From: an uncultured Clostridia bacterium
Lineage (GTDB): Bacteria; Bacillota; Clostridia; TANB77; CAG-508
Assembly: GCA_934122085.1 (NCBI GenBank)
Contig: CAKOVS010000006.1
Location: 43,105-107,104 of the forward strand
Length of the DNA: 64,000 nt
Direction: 5' to 3'
In this document: positions 43,940 to 53,398 of the stretch, one piece after another
Position numbering within the stretch: the stretch's first letter is position 1
Layout of the letters: every line of letters begins with the position of its first letter
Program-made: the position numbers and the translations under genes
Notes under the pieces: model-generated
Told to the model about the DNA's origin: nothing
Seen by the model: only the letters and a program-made list of their open reading frames with translations
The model's database searches: none

Positions 43940-45643
43940 ATGAAGCACAAAAATGACCTAAAAATTAAGATAGATAAAGAGCAAAAAAAGAAAGATAATG
44001 TATTAAAAAGAATAGTAATAATTGCATTATTATTATTATTTGTTGTTTTTGTATTAAATAAAGCTGAAAACTATTTGAAAGAAAAAACTGCAAATGAAAT
44101 TAATTTAGTATTAAATAACAAAAATGTTACAGCAAATTTAAAACATGAAATAATAGAAGAAGATGGAAATATATATATGTCAATAGATGATATAAAAAAT
44201 TATTTTGACAAATATATTTATATCGAAGATGAGATAAATGAAATTGTAACAACATATGATAAACAAATAGCAAGCATAGGATTTGAAACAAACAAATTAA
44301 CTTTAAATGGTGCAACAAAAAAAATATATGCACACGCAATAAAAAAAGATGATGTAATATATATGCCAATTGTAGAAATGAAAGATGTATATAATTTAGA
44401 AACAACAATTGTAGAAAATAATGTAATATTAGATTCTTTAACAAGAAAACAAGTAAAAGCATATGCAAAATCAAACCTATCTGTAAAATGGAAAGCAGAC
44501 TTTTTCTCAAAAACAGTAGATAAAATAGAAAGAGGAGATGTAGTTGTTGCAATTGAGGAAAAAGATGGATGGACAAGAATTAGAACAGAAAATGGAAATG
44601 TAGGCTTTGTAAAAAGCACAAAATTAACAAATTATACAACAACAAGAGATGATTGGGAAGAAGAAAAACAAATAACAGGAAAAGTAAATATGTTTTGGGA
44701 TTATTACTCAAAATATGTACAAGCACCAGATAGAACTGGACAAGTAATAGAAGGGGTAAATGTAGTATCACCAACATTTTTCTATATAGACTCTAATGGA
44801 AACTTAAAAGATAAAATAGGTGAATCAGGAAAGAAATATATAGAATGGGCTCATTCAAATGGATATAAGGTTTGGCCAGCTATACAAAATGATGAAGCTG
44901 GAATAAAAGTAACATCAACAATATTAAATAGTTATACCAAAAGACAAGAATTAATAGAAAATATAGTTGATGTATGTGTCGAATATCAATTAGATGGAAT
45001 AAATATAGATTTTGAAAATATGTATCAAGCAGATAAAGACAAATTTTCAAGATTTATAATAGAATTAGATCCAAGAATGAAAGAACTAGGAGTAGTATTA
45101 TCTGTTGATGTAACTGCACCAGATGGAGATGCCAACTGGTCATTATGTTATGATAGAAATGTAATTGGACATGTTGCAGATTATTTAATATTTATGGCAT
45201 ATGACCAATATGGAGCTTCAAGCACAAAACCAGGAACAACAGCAGGATATAATTGGGTAGAAACAAATTTAAAGAAAATTATTGAATATGATGAAGTAAA
45301 AGCAGATAAAATTATTTTAGCATTACCATTTTACACAAGAAAATGGAAAGTAAATTCTAATGGAGAACTAACAGGAAAACCACCTACAGTAAGTATGTTA
45401 AATATAAAAATTCCAAATGGAGTTGAAAAACAATGGAATGAAGATTTGCAACAATATTATATTGAATATGCAGATGGAAAAGATACTGTAAAGATGTGGA
45501 TTGAAGATGGAACATCAATTACAGCAAAAGTTTCATTAGTTTCAAAATATGGATTAGGTGGAACATCAGGTTGGAGAAAAGATATGGAAACATCTAATGT
45601 ATGGACAATAATTAATACTGAATTACAAAAAACATCAAATTAA
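43940..45643 (+). CDS. Membrane-anchored glycoside hydrolase family 18 protein with SH3 domain
   Basis: 567 residues. A short basic cytoplasmic start, a membrane helix (~28-42), then a copper-amine-oxidase-N-like beta domain (~55-165, INLVLNNKNV, TKKIYAHAIKKDDVIYMP). An SH3 domain (~170-225, VGFVKSTKL) and a GH18 barrel (~250-560) follow. The catalytic motif DGINIDFE (Asp352-Glu359) is complete. This layout matches YaaH/SleL-like or YdhD-like proteins that cut N-acetylglucosamine bonds in peptidoglycan. Its own terminator follows. Confidence 0.9.
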   Translation: MKHKNDLKIKIDKEQKKKDNVLKRIVIIALLLLFVVFVLNKAENYLKEKTANEINLVLNNKNVTANLKHEIIEEDGNIYMSIDDIKNYFDKYIYIEDEINEIVTTYDKQIASIGFETNKLTLNGATKKIYAHAIKKDDVIYMPIVEMKDVYNLETTIVENNVILDSLTRKQVKAYAKSNLSVKWKADFFSKTVDKIERGDVVVAIEEKDGWTRIRTENGNVGFVKSTKLTNYTTTRDDWEEEKQITGKVNMFWDYYSKYVQAPDRTGQVIEGVNVVSPTFFYIDSNGNLKDKIGESGKKYIEWAHSNGYKVWPAIQNDEAGIKVTSTILNSYTKRQELIENIVDVCVEYQLDGINIDFENMYQADKDKFSRFIIELDPRMKELGVVLSVDVTAPDGDANWSLCYDRNVIGHVADYLIFMAYDQYGASSTKPGTTAGYNWVETNLKKIIEYDEVKADKIILALPFYTRKWKVNSNGELTGKPPTVSMLNIKIPNGVEKQWNEDLQQYYIEYADGKDTVKMWIEDGTSITAKVSLVSKYGLGGTSGWRKDMETSNVWTIINTELQKTSN

Positions 45644-45672
45644 AAGAAACGGAAGATTTTCGTTTCTTTTTT
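45642..45672 (+). terminator. Terminator of the GH18 gene
   Basis: AAAAGAAACG (45642-45651) pairs with CGTTTCTTTT (45661-45670), with more Ts behind. Confidence 0.85.
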
Positions 45673-45675
45673 ATA

Positions 45676-45786
45676 TAGTAGGAAAGTTCTCCTTGTAGGA
45701 GGACTTTCTGTACTAGATAAATATGGCGAGTCTTAGATTTTCTTAAAATTTTCATTTGATAGAAAATCTTAGACTCGCTTTTTTAT
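45676..45786 (+). repeat. Two-hairpin repeat element, copy A
   Basis: Hairpin 1: GGAAAGTTCTCC and its partner GGAGGACTTTC (45681-45709). Linker TACTAGATAAATATGGCG. Hairpin 2: AGTCTTAGATTTTCT (about 45730-45744) with AGAAAATCTTAGACT (about 45761-45775), then CGCTTTTTT. Copies B (49044-49113) and C (53399-53515) lie on the opposite strand. Copy A follows the GH18 terminator and precedes the hpf promoter. No start codon with ribosome site is present in it. Confidence 0.8.
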
Positions 45787-45821
45787 ATATTAGTTTTGAT
45801 GTAAAATTTATATGAAAAGCC

Positions 45822-45850
45822 TTGTCAAAAAGCAAGAAAAAAGATATAAT
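45822..45850 (+). promoter_or_regulatory. Promoter of hpf
   Basis: TTGTCA (45822-45827), 17 bases, TATAAT (45845-45850). Confidence 0.75.
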
Positions 45851-45900
45851 GAATGTGAACTAGGTGTCAACAATAAAAGAAAAGAGAGGAGCGATTTTTT

Positions 45901-46425
45901 ATGAAAATAAAAATTACAGGAAAAGAACTTAAGATAACAGATGCAATAAACGATTATGTAGAAAAGAAAATGGAAAGGATAGAAAAATACTTTGACAATG
46001 CTGAAGCTGAAATAATAGCAAAAGTTGAAAAAAATTATCAAATAGCAGAAATCAAAGTAATGGCTAATGGAGAAACATTTAGAGCAGTTGCTGAAGAAAA
46101 AGACTTATATGCATCTATAGATAAAGATATAGATATAATAGAAGGACAAATTAGAAAAGCAAAAACAAAAAGAGAAAAAATGCAAAAAGATTCAAGCTTA
46201 AAAGACTTAAATGCACAAACAATAGTACATGAAGTAGAAGATGAAATTTTAAAAGTAGAATACTATGAAATAAAACCAATGACACCAGAAGATGCAAAAT
46301 TAAAATTAGAAGAAAGACCAAGTCAAATGTTCTTAACATTTGTTAATCAAGAAAGTGGTAAAGTAAATGTTATCCATAGATTAAAAGATGGTAAAAATTT
46401 TGGTTTAATAGAACCAGAAGCATAA
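45901..46425 (+). CDS. hpf: Ribosome hibernation promoting factor, long form
   Basis: 174 residues. The N-terminal ribosome-binding domain is MKIKITGKELKITDAINDYVEKKMERIEKYF to ~100, followed by a short charged linker. The C-terminal dimerisation domain (~115-174) contains VEYYEIKPMTPEDAKLKLE and FLTFVNQESGKVNVIHRLKDG. The long form pairs two 70S ribosomes into inactive 100S dimers in stationary phase. AGAGAGGAGCG before ATG. Confidence 0.96.
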   Translation: MKIKITGKELKITDAINDYVEKKMERIEKYFDNAEAEIIAKVEKNYQIAEIKVMANGETFRAVAEEKDLYASIDKDIDIIEGQIRKAKTKREKMQKDSSLKDLNAQTIVHEVEDEILKVEYYEIKPMTPEDAKLKLEERPSQMFLTFVNQESGKVNVIHRLKDGKNFGLIEPEA

Positions 46426-46435
46426 ACAAAAAAAC

Positions 46436-46465
46436 TAATGAGGCTCAAATCAATGAGCCTCATTA
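46436..46465. terminator. Two-way terminator between hpf and rqcH
   Basis: TAATGAGGCTCA (46436-46447) pairs with TGAGCCTCATTA (46454-46465). The rqcH stop codon lies inside it. Confidence 0.8.
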
Positions 46466-48168
46466 TAATTTGTAACTGAAATAGTTTTATTATTTGTAAA
46501 AATTACCATACCAGGTTTTGCTCCATTAGGCTTTTTGACATATTGAACTTTACAGTAATCAACAGGAACATTAGAAGAGAATTTTGCTTTACTATGCTCA
46601 ACAGCAAGTTTTGCACATTTTACTAATGTATCATCAGAAACATTTAATCCTGAAGTTTTTATTATAATATGGCTTCCATGAATATCTTTTGTATGAAGCC
46701 AAATATCATTTTTATTTGCAAATGTAAATGTAAGCCAATCATTTTCTTTATTATTTTTTCCAATATATACGTCAAAATTATCTATTTTTAAATGGAGAGG
46801 TGAGTATTGCTTTTCTTGTTTTTTCTTTTTTGAAATTTTATTTTGTTTCTTTTGGATTTGTTTCTTTGAGCTAATTAAGTTTTCAGATATTTCATCCAAA
46901 ATTTCTTGAATTTCAGTAACAGAAGAGGCTGATTGTATTTCATAAATAACACTATCAATATAATTTAATTCTGTTTCTGTATCTGATTTTTGAAGTGAAA
47001 CAATTTGAAGAGCATTTTTTAATTTATTATACTTTTTAAAATAATGTTTTGCATTTATATTTGGAGAATATTTTTTTTCTAATGGTATTTTAATTAAATT
47101 ATTATTATCATAGTAATTTTCTAGTTCTATATAATCTGTATGTGTATTTGTTAATTTATATAAGTTAGAAGTTATTAATTCTCCATAGAGTCTATATTTA
47201 TCTCTTTCTTCACAATCTTTTAATTTGTTATTAATACTATTTAAATGATTTAATAATTTTTTTTGTGAATCTGTTACTAGTTTTAAAGCATTATTTTTAT
47301 AATTATTAAATTTTTCAATTTCTTCTCTACTAAAATAAAAATTATCAATAAAATTGTTTAATATAAGTTCATAAGTTTGTTTATTTCCAAGTGTTAAAAC
47401 AAAATCTGAAAGTTTATTGTTTTTATGGATTTCCTCAAAATATAAGTTACATGGAAATGTTAAAATATTGTTTATATATTTTTCTAACTTTAATATATTT
47501 TCTTTATTAATATTAGTAATATTACATTTTTCAAGAGCAGATTTTACAAATGATAAACTAAATCCTGTAAATGTATTGGCAAATAATTTTGAAAATTCTT
47601 CAATTGAAAGATCTAAATTATTTTGAAAGATATCATATATATTTAATATGCTTAAATAATCCAATTTTTCAGAAGTAGGGAAACTATATGTTCTAGATGG
47701 AAGAATATCTCTATAGATAGTATCTGTTGCATAAATATGTCTTGAAGCATCAATTATAATATTTTTATCATTTACTAAGATAATATTGCTATGTTTTCCC
47801 ATAAGTTCAATTATTAAACTTTTTATTTCAATTTCATTAAAATCATTAATTGTTTCAATATCAATTTTTACTAATCTTTCTAATCCATACATTTCAATAT
47901 TTGAAATTTTTCCACCAATTAGATGTTTTCTTAGTAACATACAAAAATTTGGAGCAACAAGAGGATTAGGTCTTGAGTTTGTTGTTAAATTTATTCTGCA
48001 ATTATGTGCATCAATACATATATTTAAGGCATAATGCACTGAATTTGAGTAAATTCCTAATACAATAGTGTTTTTATCAGGTTGGTGTATTTTATCAATT
48101 TTTCCACCAATTAAAATATTTTTAAATTCATGTGTAATTGCTTTGGTAACAATTCCATCAAATGCCAT
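46450..48168 (-). CDS. rqcH: Ribosome quality control protein RqcH (NFACT/Rqc2 family)
   Basis: 572 residues, minus strand. N-terminal NFACT-N domain (MAFDGIVTKAITHEF, IDKIHQPDKNTIVLGIY), a helical middle with a long coiled coil (~270-430), and a C-terminal NFACT-R domain with WLHTKDIHGSHIIIKTSG (~495) and PNGAKPGMVIFTN (~548). It binds stalled 50S subunits carrying peptidyl-tRNA and helps add alanine tails that mark the chain for degradation. Older annotations call it a fibronectin-binding protein. Start: AGGACTG site before ATG at 48168. Confidence 0.94.
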   Translation of the reverse strand: MAFDGIVTKAITHEFKNILIGGKIDKIHQPDKNTIVLGIYSNSVHYALNICIDAHNCRINLTTNSRPNPLVAPNFCMLLRKHLIGGKISNIEMYGLERLVKIDIETINDFNEIEIKSLIIELMGKHSNIILVNDKNIIIDASRHIYATDTIYRDILPSRTYSFPTSEKLDYLSILNIYDIFQNNLDLSIEEFSKLFANTFTGFSLSFVKSALEKCNITNINKENILKLEKYINNILTFPCNLYFEEIHKNNKLSDFVLTLGNKQTYELILNNFIDNFYFSREEIEKFNNYKNNALKLVTDSQKKLLNHLNSINNKLKDCEERDKYRLYGELITSNLYKLTNTHTDYIELENYYDNNNLIKIPLEKKYSPNINAKHYFKKYNKLKNALQIVSLQKSDTETELNYIDSVIYEIQSASSVTEIQEILDEISENLISSKKQIQKKQNKISKKKKQEKQYSPLHLKIDNFDVYIGKNNKENDWLTFTFANKNDIWLHTKDIHGSHIIIKTSGLNVSDDTLVKCAKLAVEHSKAKFSSNVPVDYCKVQYVKKPNGAKPGMVIFTNNKTISVTNYNEAH

Positions 48169-48242
48169 TATAAATCAGTCCTTATTTATAAATTTAGATT
48201 TTACGGATCTATAACCATTAATGATAATACCACAAAAATGAG

Positions 48243-48821
48243 TTATTGTAAATAATCTAATGGATTTACATAGTTACTTTCTATTCTAAAACCAATATGA
48301 AGATGACATCCTGTTGTTGCTCCATTTGTAGGCTTGCCATTTGAAGGATCTGTATAGTTATTTCCAGATACACCATATACATATTTTGGTCCAACATTTC
48401 CAATAATTTGTCCTTGTTTTATAACTTCATCAATTGAAACAATATAATTAGGGGAGACATGGCAATATGAGATTTTTATATTATCAGAATTTGTTAATGT
48501 TATTGTATATCCACCACCACCAAGAAATCCTGTAAAAGTAATTATTCCATCACATGTTGCAATTAAATTTGTTCCTTCTGGTGCAGGAATATCTATACCC
48601 TTATGGAATGTTGATGCCCCTGTTGTTGGAGCTATTCTTTTTCCAAATTTTGAGGAGAGAGTGGTATAACCTGGAATTGGCCAAGCATAATTTGAGTTAC
48701 CTAAGAATATTAAATCTTTTTCTAATGGTGGTTGTTGTATGTTAGAAGAAGAAAAAGTTGGAATAAAAAATATACATATAAAAAATGTGAATAAGATTAC
48801 TGAATAAAAAAACTTTTTCAA
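48243..48821 (-). CDS. Exported M23 family metallopeptidase
   Basis: 192 residues from TTG 48821, which has GAAGGGA at eight bases; the longer TTG at 48839 overlaps that site. Signal sequence or anchor MKKFFYSVILFTFFICIFF, then a compact LytM/M23 domain with WPIPGYTTLSSKFGKR, HKGIDIPAPEG (first zinc His), SYCHVSPN and TGCHLHIGF. No coiled coil, in contrast to the proteins at 38017 and 39241. It cuts peptide cross-links in the wall. No ftsEX nearby on this strand. Confidence 0.88.
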   Translation of the reverse strand: MKKFFYSVILFTFFICIFFIPTFSSSNIQQPPLEKDLIFLGNSNYAWPIPGYTTLSSKFGKRIAPTTGASTFHKGIDIPAPEGTNLIATCDGIITFTGFLGGGGYTITLTNSDNIKISYCHVSPNYIVSIDEVIKQGQIIGNVGPKYVYGVSGNNYTDPSNGKPTNGATTGCHLHIGFRIESNYVNPLDYLQ

Positions 48822-48841
48822 AAAAATCAGTCCCTTCAAGA

Positions 48842-48880
48842 GAAAATAAAAAAACAGAGAATAGTTAATACTATTCTCTT
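48842..48880 (-). terminator. Terminator of tRNA-Trp
   Basis: AGAGAATAG pairs with CTATTCTCT (48857-48880); on the minus strand it is followed by GTTTTTTTATTTT. Confidence 0.8.
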
Positions 48881-48885
48881 CAATA

Positions 48886-48960
48886 TGGCAGGGGTACTAG
48901 GATTCGAACCCAGACAAGCGGTTTTGGAGACCGATGTGCTACCATTGACACTATGCCCCT
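48886..48960 (-). tRNA. tRNA-Trp (anticodon CCA)
   Basis: Minus strand. Acceptor AGGGGCA pairs with TACCCCT except for a C-A mismatch at the sixth pair. Anticodon stem CGGT/ACCG with loop CTCCAAA gives CCA. T arm GGTTCGAATCC; discriminator G; CCA encoded at 48886-48888. Confidence 0.95.
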
Positions 48961-49043
48961 AAATCAATTACTTAATTATATTAACACAGATTAAAAAAAA
49001 TTACAATAGATTTTTTAAAAAAACAAAAAATAATATTTTTTAT

Positions 49044-49113
49044 AAATTTTAAGAAAATCTAAGACTTGCTATATTTATCTAGTACAGAAAGTCCTCCTAC
49101 AAGGAGAACTTTC
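49044..49113 (-). repeat. Two-hairpin repeat element, copy B (truncated)
   Basis: Read on the minus strand it matches copy A from GAAAGTTCTCC to TCTTAAAATT almost base for base (CGAG becomes CAAG in the linker). It breaks off in the loop of hairpin 2, so the second stem and T run are missing. It lies between tRNA-Trp and the VWA gene, directly behind the latter's terminator. Confidence 0.85.
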
Positions 49114-49128
49114 ATAATATATAAACAA

Positions 49129-49161
49129 AAAGAAAGTCTATGTTTTTTATAGACTTTCTTT
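49129..49161. terminator. Terminator of the VWA surface protein gene
   Basis: AAAGAAAGTCTAT (49129-49141) pairs with ATAGACTTTCTTT (49149-49161); T runs occur on both sides. Confidence 0.85.
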
Positions 49162-49165
49162 AATA

Positions 49166-50572
49166 TTAAAAATCAATTTTTTTAGATTTTATTGCAAATG
49201 CAACAGTTGCAAGAGAAGCAATTGCTACAAATCCAATTAATATTGGTGCACCAGTTTTTGGTAATTCTTCTGGAGCTTTGGTATCATCTTTAGTTGGCTC
49301 TGTTTTTGGTTCTGTTTTTGGTTCTTCAGTTTTTATTGTGGTAAGTTTTAATTTTGGTGTTACATCAGATTTTATAGTTTTTTCAGTATCATCAAAATCT
49401 TTATAAGTTATATTAACTTTTTCGTTTGTATCTAAAATTTTATCTATTATTTTTTCATTAAAATTATTTTTTAAAGTTAATGTATATTGTACATTTAGTG
49501 ATTTCCCAGCTTCTAGTTCAGGAATAGTCCAAGTTATGCTGTTTGTTTCTTTATCGATTGATGCTGAAATTTTTGAAGTATCAGTTCCTTGAACATAAGC
49601 CATATCAAAATTTTCTACGATTTCTTTAGGAAAATAATCTACAACTGTTATATTTTTTAATGTTTTGGCAATAGGTACTAAATCAGAATAGATTTCTTCT
49701 GTAATTGTTTTTTCAATTTCTTTATCATTTATTTTATAAAATTTGCCAATTGTTGGTTTTTCTTCTGTTCCAAAAACACCTTCTATAACTTGACCATATG
49801 TATAAGAATTTGTGCCATCTGTTCTAACAGTAGCTTTTTCATCGTCTATACCAGTTAAAAGCGAAATTACATTAATATTTTTTAATGATAATAATGTTTC
49901 TTTTGTTGTAGAAATTACTTTTTCCAAAGCTTCAATTTTAACTAAATCTGAATTTCCAACGTTCATATTTGGCACACCATCTGTTAAAACAATTATGTAT
50001 TTATTATTTTTTTCGGTTGTGAAAGTTTTTTGAGCTAATTTTAAACCAGCATCTAAATCGGTATAAGCTCCAGTTCCTTCAATTGCAGAAATTTTTGCTT
50101 TTAAAGTTTTTAAATCATTTGTAAAAGTAGTTACTAGTTGAGCATCTTTTTCAGTTCCCATTTCTGATTGTTCTTGACTTGCAGAAAATGTTACAACACC
50201 AATTTTTAGAGTAGAAGAGTTAATTGATAATAGATTTTCAACAAGTTTTTGAGCAGAATTTAAAACTAAATCTTTTCTTGTTGTGTTATCAGTTATTTTC
50301 GTATTCATACTATTAGAACTATCTATAACTAGCATTAATTCTCCTTCTGGAATTTCATTAATTGCATCATTATTAATTTGTAATTGTAGTGTTACTTGTT
50401 TTTTATCTAATTCTGAACTTATAATCTTCTTTTCAAATTTTGAATTTTCATTTAATTTAATATTACATATATTGTTTTCAACAATTTCCATTTTTACTGG
50501 TGTTGAGGCAAAAACAGTTGTTGAAATCAATACTAATAGCAAAAATAATGCTATTGAAATTTTCTTTTTCAT
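49166..50572 (-). CDS. Sortase-anchored surface protein with von Willebrand A domain
   Basis: 468 residues from ATG 50572 (GAAAGGAAG upstream; an earlier ATG at 50596 lacks a site). Signal peptide MKKKISIALFLLLVLISTTVFA. The VWA domain (~75-290) has a complete metal site, VIDSSNSMNT with later Thr and Asp (GAYTDLDAGL, VLTDGVPN). A beta-sandwich region resembling Gram-positive adhesin folds follows, then a Lys/Thr/Glu/Pro linker. The LPKTG sortase motif, a membrane helix and a basic tail KSKKIDF end the protein. It is covalently attached to the wall and probably mediates adhesion or forms a pilus tip. No sortase gene in the window. Confidence 0.92.
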   Translation of the reverse strand: MKKKISIALFLLLVLISTTVFASTPVKMEIVENNICNIKLNENSKFEKKIISSELDKKQVTLQLQINNDAINEIPEGELMLVIDSSNSMNTKITDNTTRKDLVLNSAQKLVENLLSINSSTLKIGVVTFSASQEQSEMGTEKDAQLVTTFTNDLKTLKAKISAIEGTGAYTDLDAGLKLAQKTFTTEKNNKYIIVLTDGVPNMNVGNSDLVKIEALEKVISTTKETLLSLKNINVISLLTGIDDEKATVRTDGTNSYTYGQVIEGVFGTEEKPTIGKFYKINDKEIEKTITEEIYSDLVPIAKTLKNITVVDYFPKEIVENFDMAYVQGTDTSKISASIDKETNSITWTIPELEAGKSLNVQYTLTLKNNFNEKIIDKILDTNEKVNITYKDFDDTEKTIKSDVTPKLKLTTIKTEEPKTEPKTEPTKDDTKAPEELPKTGAPILIGFVAIASLATVAFAIKSKKIDF

Positions 50573-50652
50573 AAAAATATCTTCCTTTCTTCTCAATGTA
50601 TCAGTAATATTTTAATATATTAAGAAGAAAAATGCAATAGAAATATAATCAA

Positions 50653-50690
50653 GTTTTTTTAAAAGAGAAAAAGACCCATAAAGGGCCTTT
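50653..50690 (-). terminator. Terminator of the Cys-rich micropeptide gene
   Basis: On the minus strand AAAGGCCC pairs with GGGTCTTT (50670-50690), then TTCTCTTTT. Confidence 0.75.
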
Positions 50691-50705
50691 TATATGTCTA
50701 AATGA

Positions 50706-50825
50706 TTAGCAACATCCACCTCTGTTACCACCACAGCAACAACAAATTAAAAGTATAAGAATTATTATCCAGCAGCAGTCATCTCCAAAACCAAAGCCAC
50801 ATCCACAACCTCTATTTTCTGGCAT
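50706..50825 (-). CDS. 39-residue Cys/Gly-rich membrane micropeptide
   Basis: A short frame with a near-perfect AAAGGAGGTG site before ATG 50825 and a terminator behind it. The peptide has MPENRGCGCGFGFGDDCC, then a hydrophobic run (WIIILILLI) directly followed by four Cys, and a GGNRGGCC end; ten of 39 residues are Cys or more. It resembles small Gly/Cys-rich proteins found in spore-forming Firmicutes (YjcZ-like size class), but I cannot assign a family. The Cys clusters on both sides of a single membrane segment could bind metal or form disulfides. Confidence 0.75.
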   Translation of the reverse strand: MPENRGCGCGFGFGDDCCWIIILILLICCCCGGNRGGCC

Positions 50826-51013
50826 ACAAAACACCTCCTTTATAATTAAGATAAGATTTGCTAAAGAATTTTAAGTAATTCTTTAATTTTTTTCTTTTGA
50901 TAATATATAATATGGGAATATAGAAAAAGTGTTACACAATAAAAAGTGAATTCTAATAATTTACATAGTTATTCTGCACAGAAAAAAATGAAAGAGAATT
51001 TTATCTCTTTCAT

Positions 51014-53377
51014 TTAAATTTCTTTATTAAAGTTTCCATTTGTATATTGATTTCCTTCAATTTTTTTACCAGTTAAAACAGTTTTTATAATATCATTAAT
51101 TTCAAAAATGTTTTCATCTAAAATATCAATTCTTGCAAAGTCAATAGGGAGTCCATCATATTCAATTGATGTTATTTTACTATTGTAAATAGTTGTAATT
51201 GTTTGGATATTATCTGGTATAATTCTAAATAAAAATCCAAGTCTGTCTTTTAAATAATATTTATTTGTTGAATTACATTTATGCTCACATTCTGAATAAC
51301 ATTTATTTGATTTTCCGAATAAACAATAATTTGAATTCATTAATGGAGTTCTTCCATAGACAATTAATTCTGTTTTTTTATTTGTGTTAAAGTTTTCTAA
51401 ATCAGTTTTGTTAAGTTCTGGTGATAGTGTTATTGTATTTGCAGGCAATTCATTGATAGTTAAATTGTTAAATATATTGAATGTGTAATTACATATAAAT
51501 TCGTAATCTTTGTAATTTTTTAAAAGTTCAAAATTTCCTATATTTGATAAAACAAATCCTTTTATTTTGTATTTTTCTAAAATAGTTGGTAAGTTATTTT
51601 TTATTAATCTATTGTAATTATTTCTAATTATTGTTGGCATATAAATATATGTATCAAATTTTTTACAAACATCTAAAAGTAGGTGAGAAAAGTTTTTATT
51701 TATAAAATATTTGAATGGTATATATATTTTAGATACATTTTTTAATTCTAAATAATCATAACTTAAATTTAATGTATTTAATAATAAACTTATTTTTGTT
51801 TCTTTATGTGATGAATTTGGATTGTTTTCTATATAATTAGTATTAGATAATCTTCTAAAACTTGAAATAAGTTTTTCTTCATATTGAGCTAATGCTTGTC
51901 TTCTAAGCTCATTAATTCCACTAATACTTGGAACATAAAGATTTTCACCTAATTCTATATTTATATTTTCAAAATTATAAGGAGTATTATTAGTTTTACA
52001 AATTTGAGAAATAAGTCTTTCTTTTGTCATAGGTGATTTTTGAGCTGGTTCAGGAATTATATTAGAGTCAATCTTAACAGATATATTGTCATCAAATATT
52101 TTTAAAGAAATAGGGGAGTTTAAGATAACTTTCATTTCACAAGATAAATTTCTTTTTCTAGACTCTTTTTCAATAGTTTCTAATGCAGAAGTTGTTAATT
52201 CTTTATCAGAAATTTTGAATAATTTGTCACCTATAAAAATCTCACCTTTCATTCTACCAATTTTTATTTTATCACCAATATGTGCTTCAGTAATGTTTTT
52301 ATCATTTTTCATTAATTCAGAAATAGTATATAGATTTGTTTCATGTTTTTTATTTTCAACACAAATTTTATCTCCAACATGTAGAATTTCATTAGTTGTA
52401 AATGAAATGTGTCCATGATTTTTATTGAAATTTGAAATAGTTCCTAGATATATTCCCATATTATTAGATTTTTGAGGATATATTAATTTCCTATTTTCGG
52501 TAGAAGATAGATGTCCACTTGAAAATCCACCTCTATTAAATACTTGTAATAATTCTTTTTTATCTTTTTCATCAATTTTAAAATCATTTTTTGACATTGC
52601 TAAATCAAGATATTTTCTATAAATTCTAGTAACAGTTGCAACATATTCAGGAGTTTTCATTCTACCTTCAATTTTTAAACAAGTTACTCCAGCATTTACT
52701 AGTTGTGGCAAATATTCTAATCCACATAAATCTCTAGGACTTAATAAATAACCTTTATCAATAGTTGTATCATTTTCTAACAATTCATAAGGCAATCTAC
52801 AAGGTTGAGCACATTTACCACGATTTCCAGAACGACCACCAACCATACTTGAAAATAAACATTGACCTGAATATGAAATACAAAGAGCACCATGTACAAA
52901 TGCTTCTATTTCAACATTTGAGTTTTTACATATATGATCAATTTCTTGAAGAGAAAGCTCTCTAGAAAGTACAACACGAGAAAAGCCCATATTTTGAAGA
53001 GTAAGAACACCTTCTAAATTATGTACAGACATTTGTGTACTAGCATGAACAGCAAGACCAGGAAAATTTTTTATCATATAACGAGCAAGACCTAAGTCTT
53101 GAACAATTATTGCATCAATACCATATTCATAAGCTTTTTTGGCTAAAGCTATTGCATTATACATTTCATCATTTTTTATAAGAGTATTTAAAGTTAAATT
53201 TGTTTTAGCACCTCTTATTTTTGCATAATTTATAGCTTTTTTAAGTGTATCATCATCAAAATTTGAAGCAAAAGCTCTTGCACTAAAACTATTTGCTCCA
53301 AAATATACAGCATCTGCACCATTTTGTACAGCTACTTTTAAACAATCAAAATCACCAACAGGTGAAAGTAATTCCAT
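51014..53377 (-). CDS. U32 family peptidase (RlhA/TrhP-type RNA hydroxylation protein) with DUF3656
   Basis: 787 residues from ATG 53377; ATG 53380 is almost as good, both served by GGAGG. N-terminal U32 domain: MELLSPVGDFDCLKVAVQNGADAVYFG, LSRELSLQEI, and the four-Cys Fe-S motif in HGALCISYSGQCLFSSMVGGRSGNRGKCAQPC (~167-197). The C-terminal half matches DUF3656 and carries another Cys group (CLFGKSNKCYSECEHKC, ~700). Relatives hydroxylate a cytidine of 23S rRNA (RlhA) or U34 of tRNA (TrhP). TrmR at 31997 would complete the tRNA route. A structured leader precedes it. Confidence 0.85.
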   Translation of the reverse strand: MELLSPVGDFDCLKVAVQNGADAVYFGANSFSARAFASNFDDDTLKKAINYAKIRGAKTNLTLNTLIKNDEMYNAIALAKKAYEYGIDAIIVQDLGLARYMIKNFPGLAVHASTQMSVHNLEGVLTLQNMGFSRVVLSRELSLQEIDHICKNSNVEIEAFVHGALCISYSGQCLFSSMVGGRSGNRGKCAQPCRLPYELLENDTTIDKGYLLSPRDLCGLEYLPQLVNAGVTCLKIEGRMKTPEYVATVTRIYRKYLDLAMSKNDFKIDEKDKKELLQVFNRGGFSSGHLSSTENRKLIYPQKSNNMGIYLGTISNFNKNHGHISFTTNEILHVGDKICVENKKHETNLYTISELMKNDKNITEAHIGDKIKIGRMKGEIFIGDKLFKISDKELTTSALETIEKESRKRNLSCEMKVILNSPISLKIFDDNISVKIDSNIIPEPAQKSPMTKERLISQICKTNNTPYNFENINIELGENLYVPSISGINELRRQALAQYEEKLISSFRRLSNTNYIENNPNSSHKETKISLLLNTLNLSYDYLELKNVSKIYIPFKYFINKNFSHLLLDVCKKFDTYIYMPTIIRNNYNRLIKNNLPTILEKYKIKGFVLSNIGNFELLKNYKDYEFICNYTFNIFNNLTINELPANTITLSPELNKTDLENFNTNKKTELIVYGRTPLMNSNYCLFGKSNKCYSECEHKCNSTNKYYLKDRLGFLFRIIPDNIQTITTIYNSKITSIEYDGLPIDFARIDILDENIFEINDIIKTVLTGKKIEGNQYTNGNFNKEI

Positions 53378-53398
53378 CATAAATCCTCCAATCATTAT

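Noticed and set aside
31997..53377. TrmR plus U32 protein as a single tRNA-modification operon
   Set aside because: The genes are 20 kb apart and on opposite strands; a functional link is possible but not an operon.
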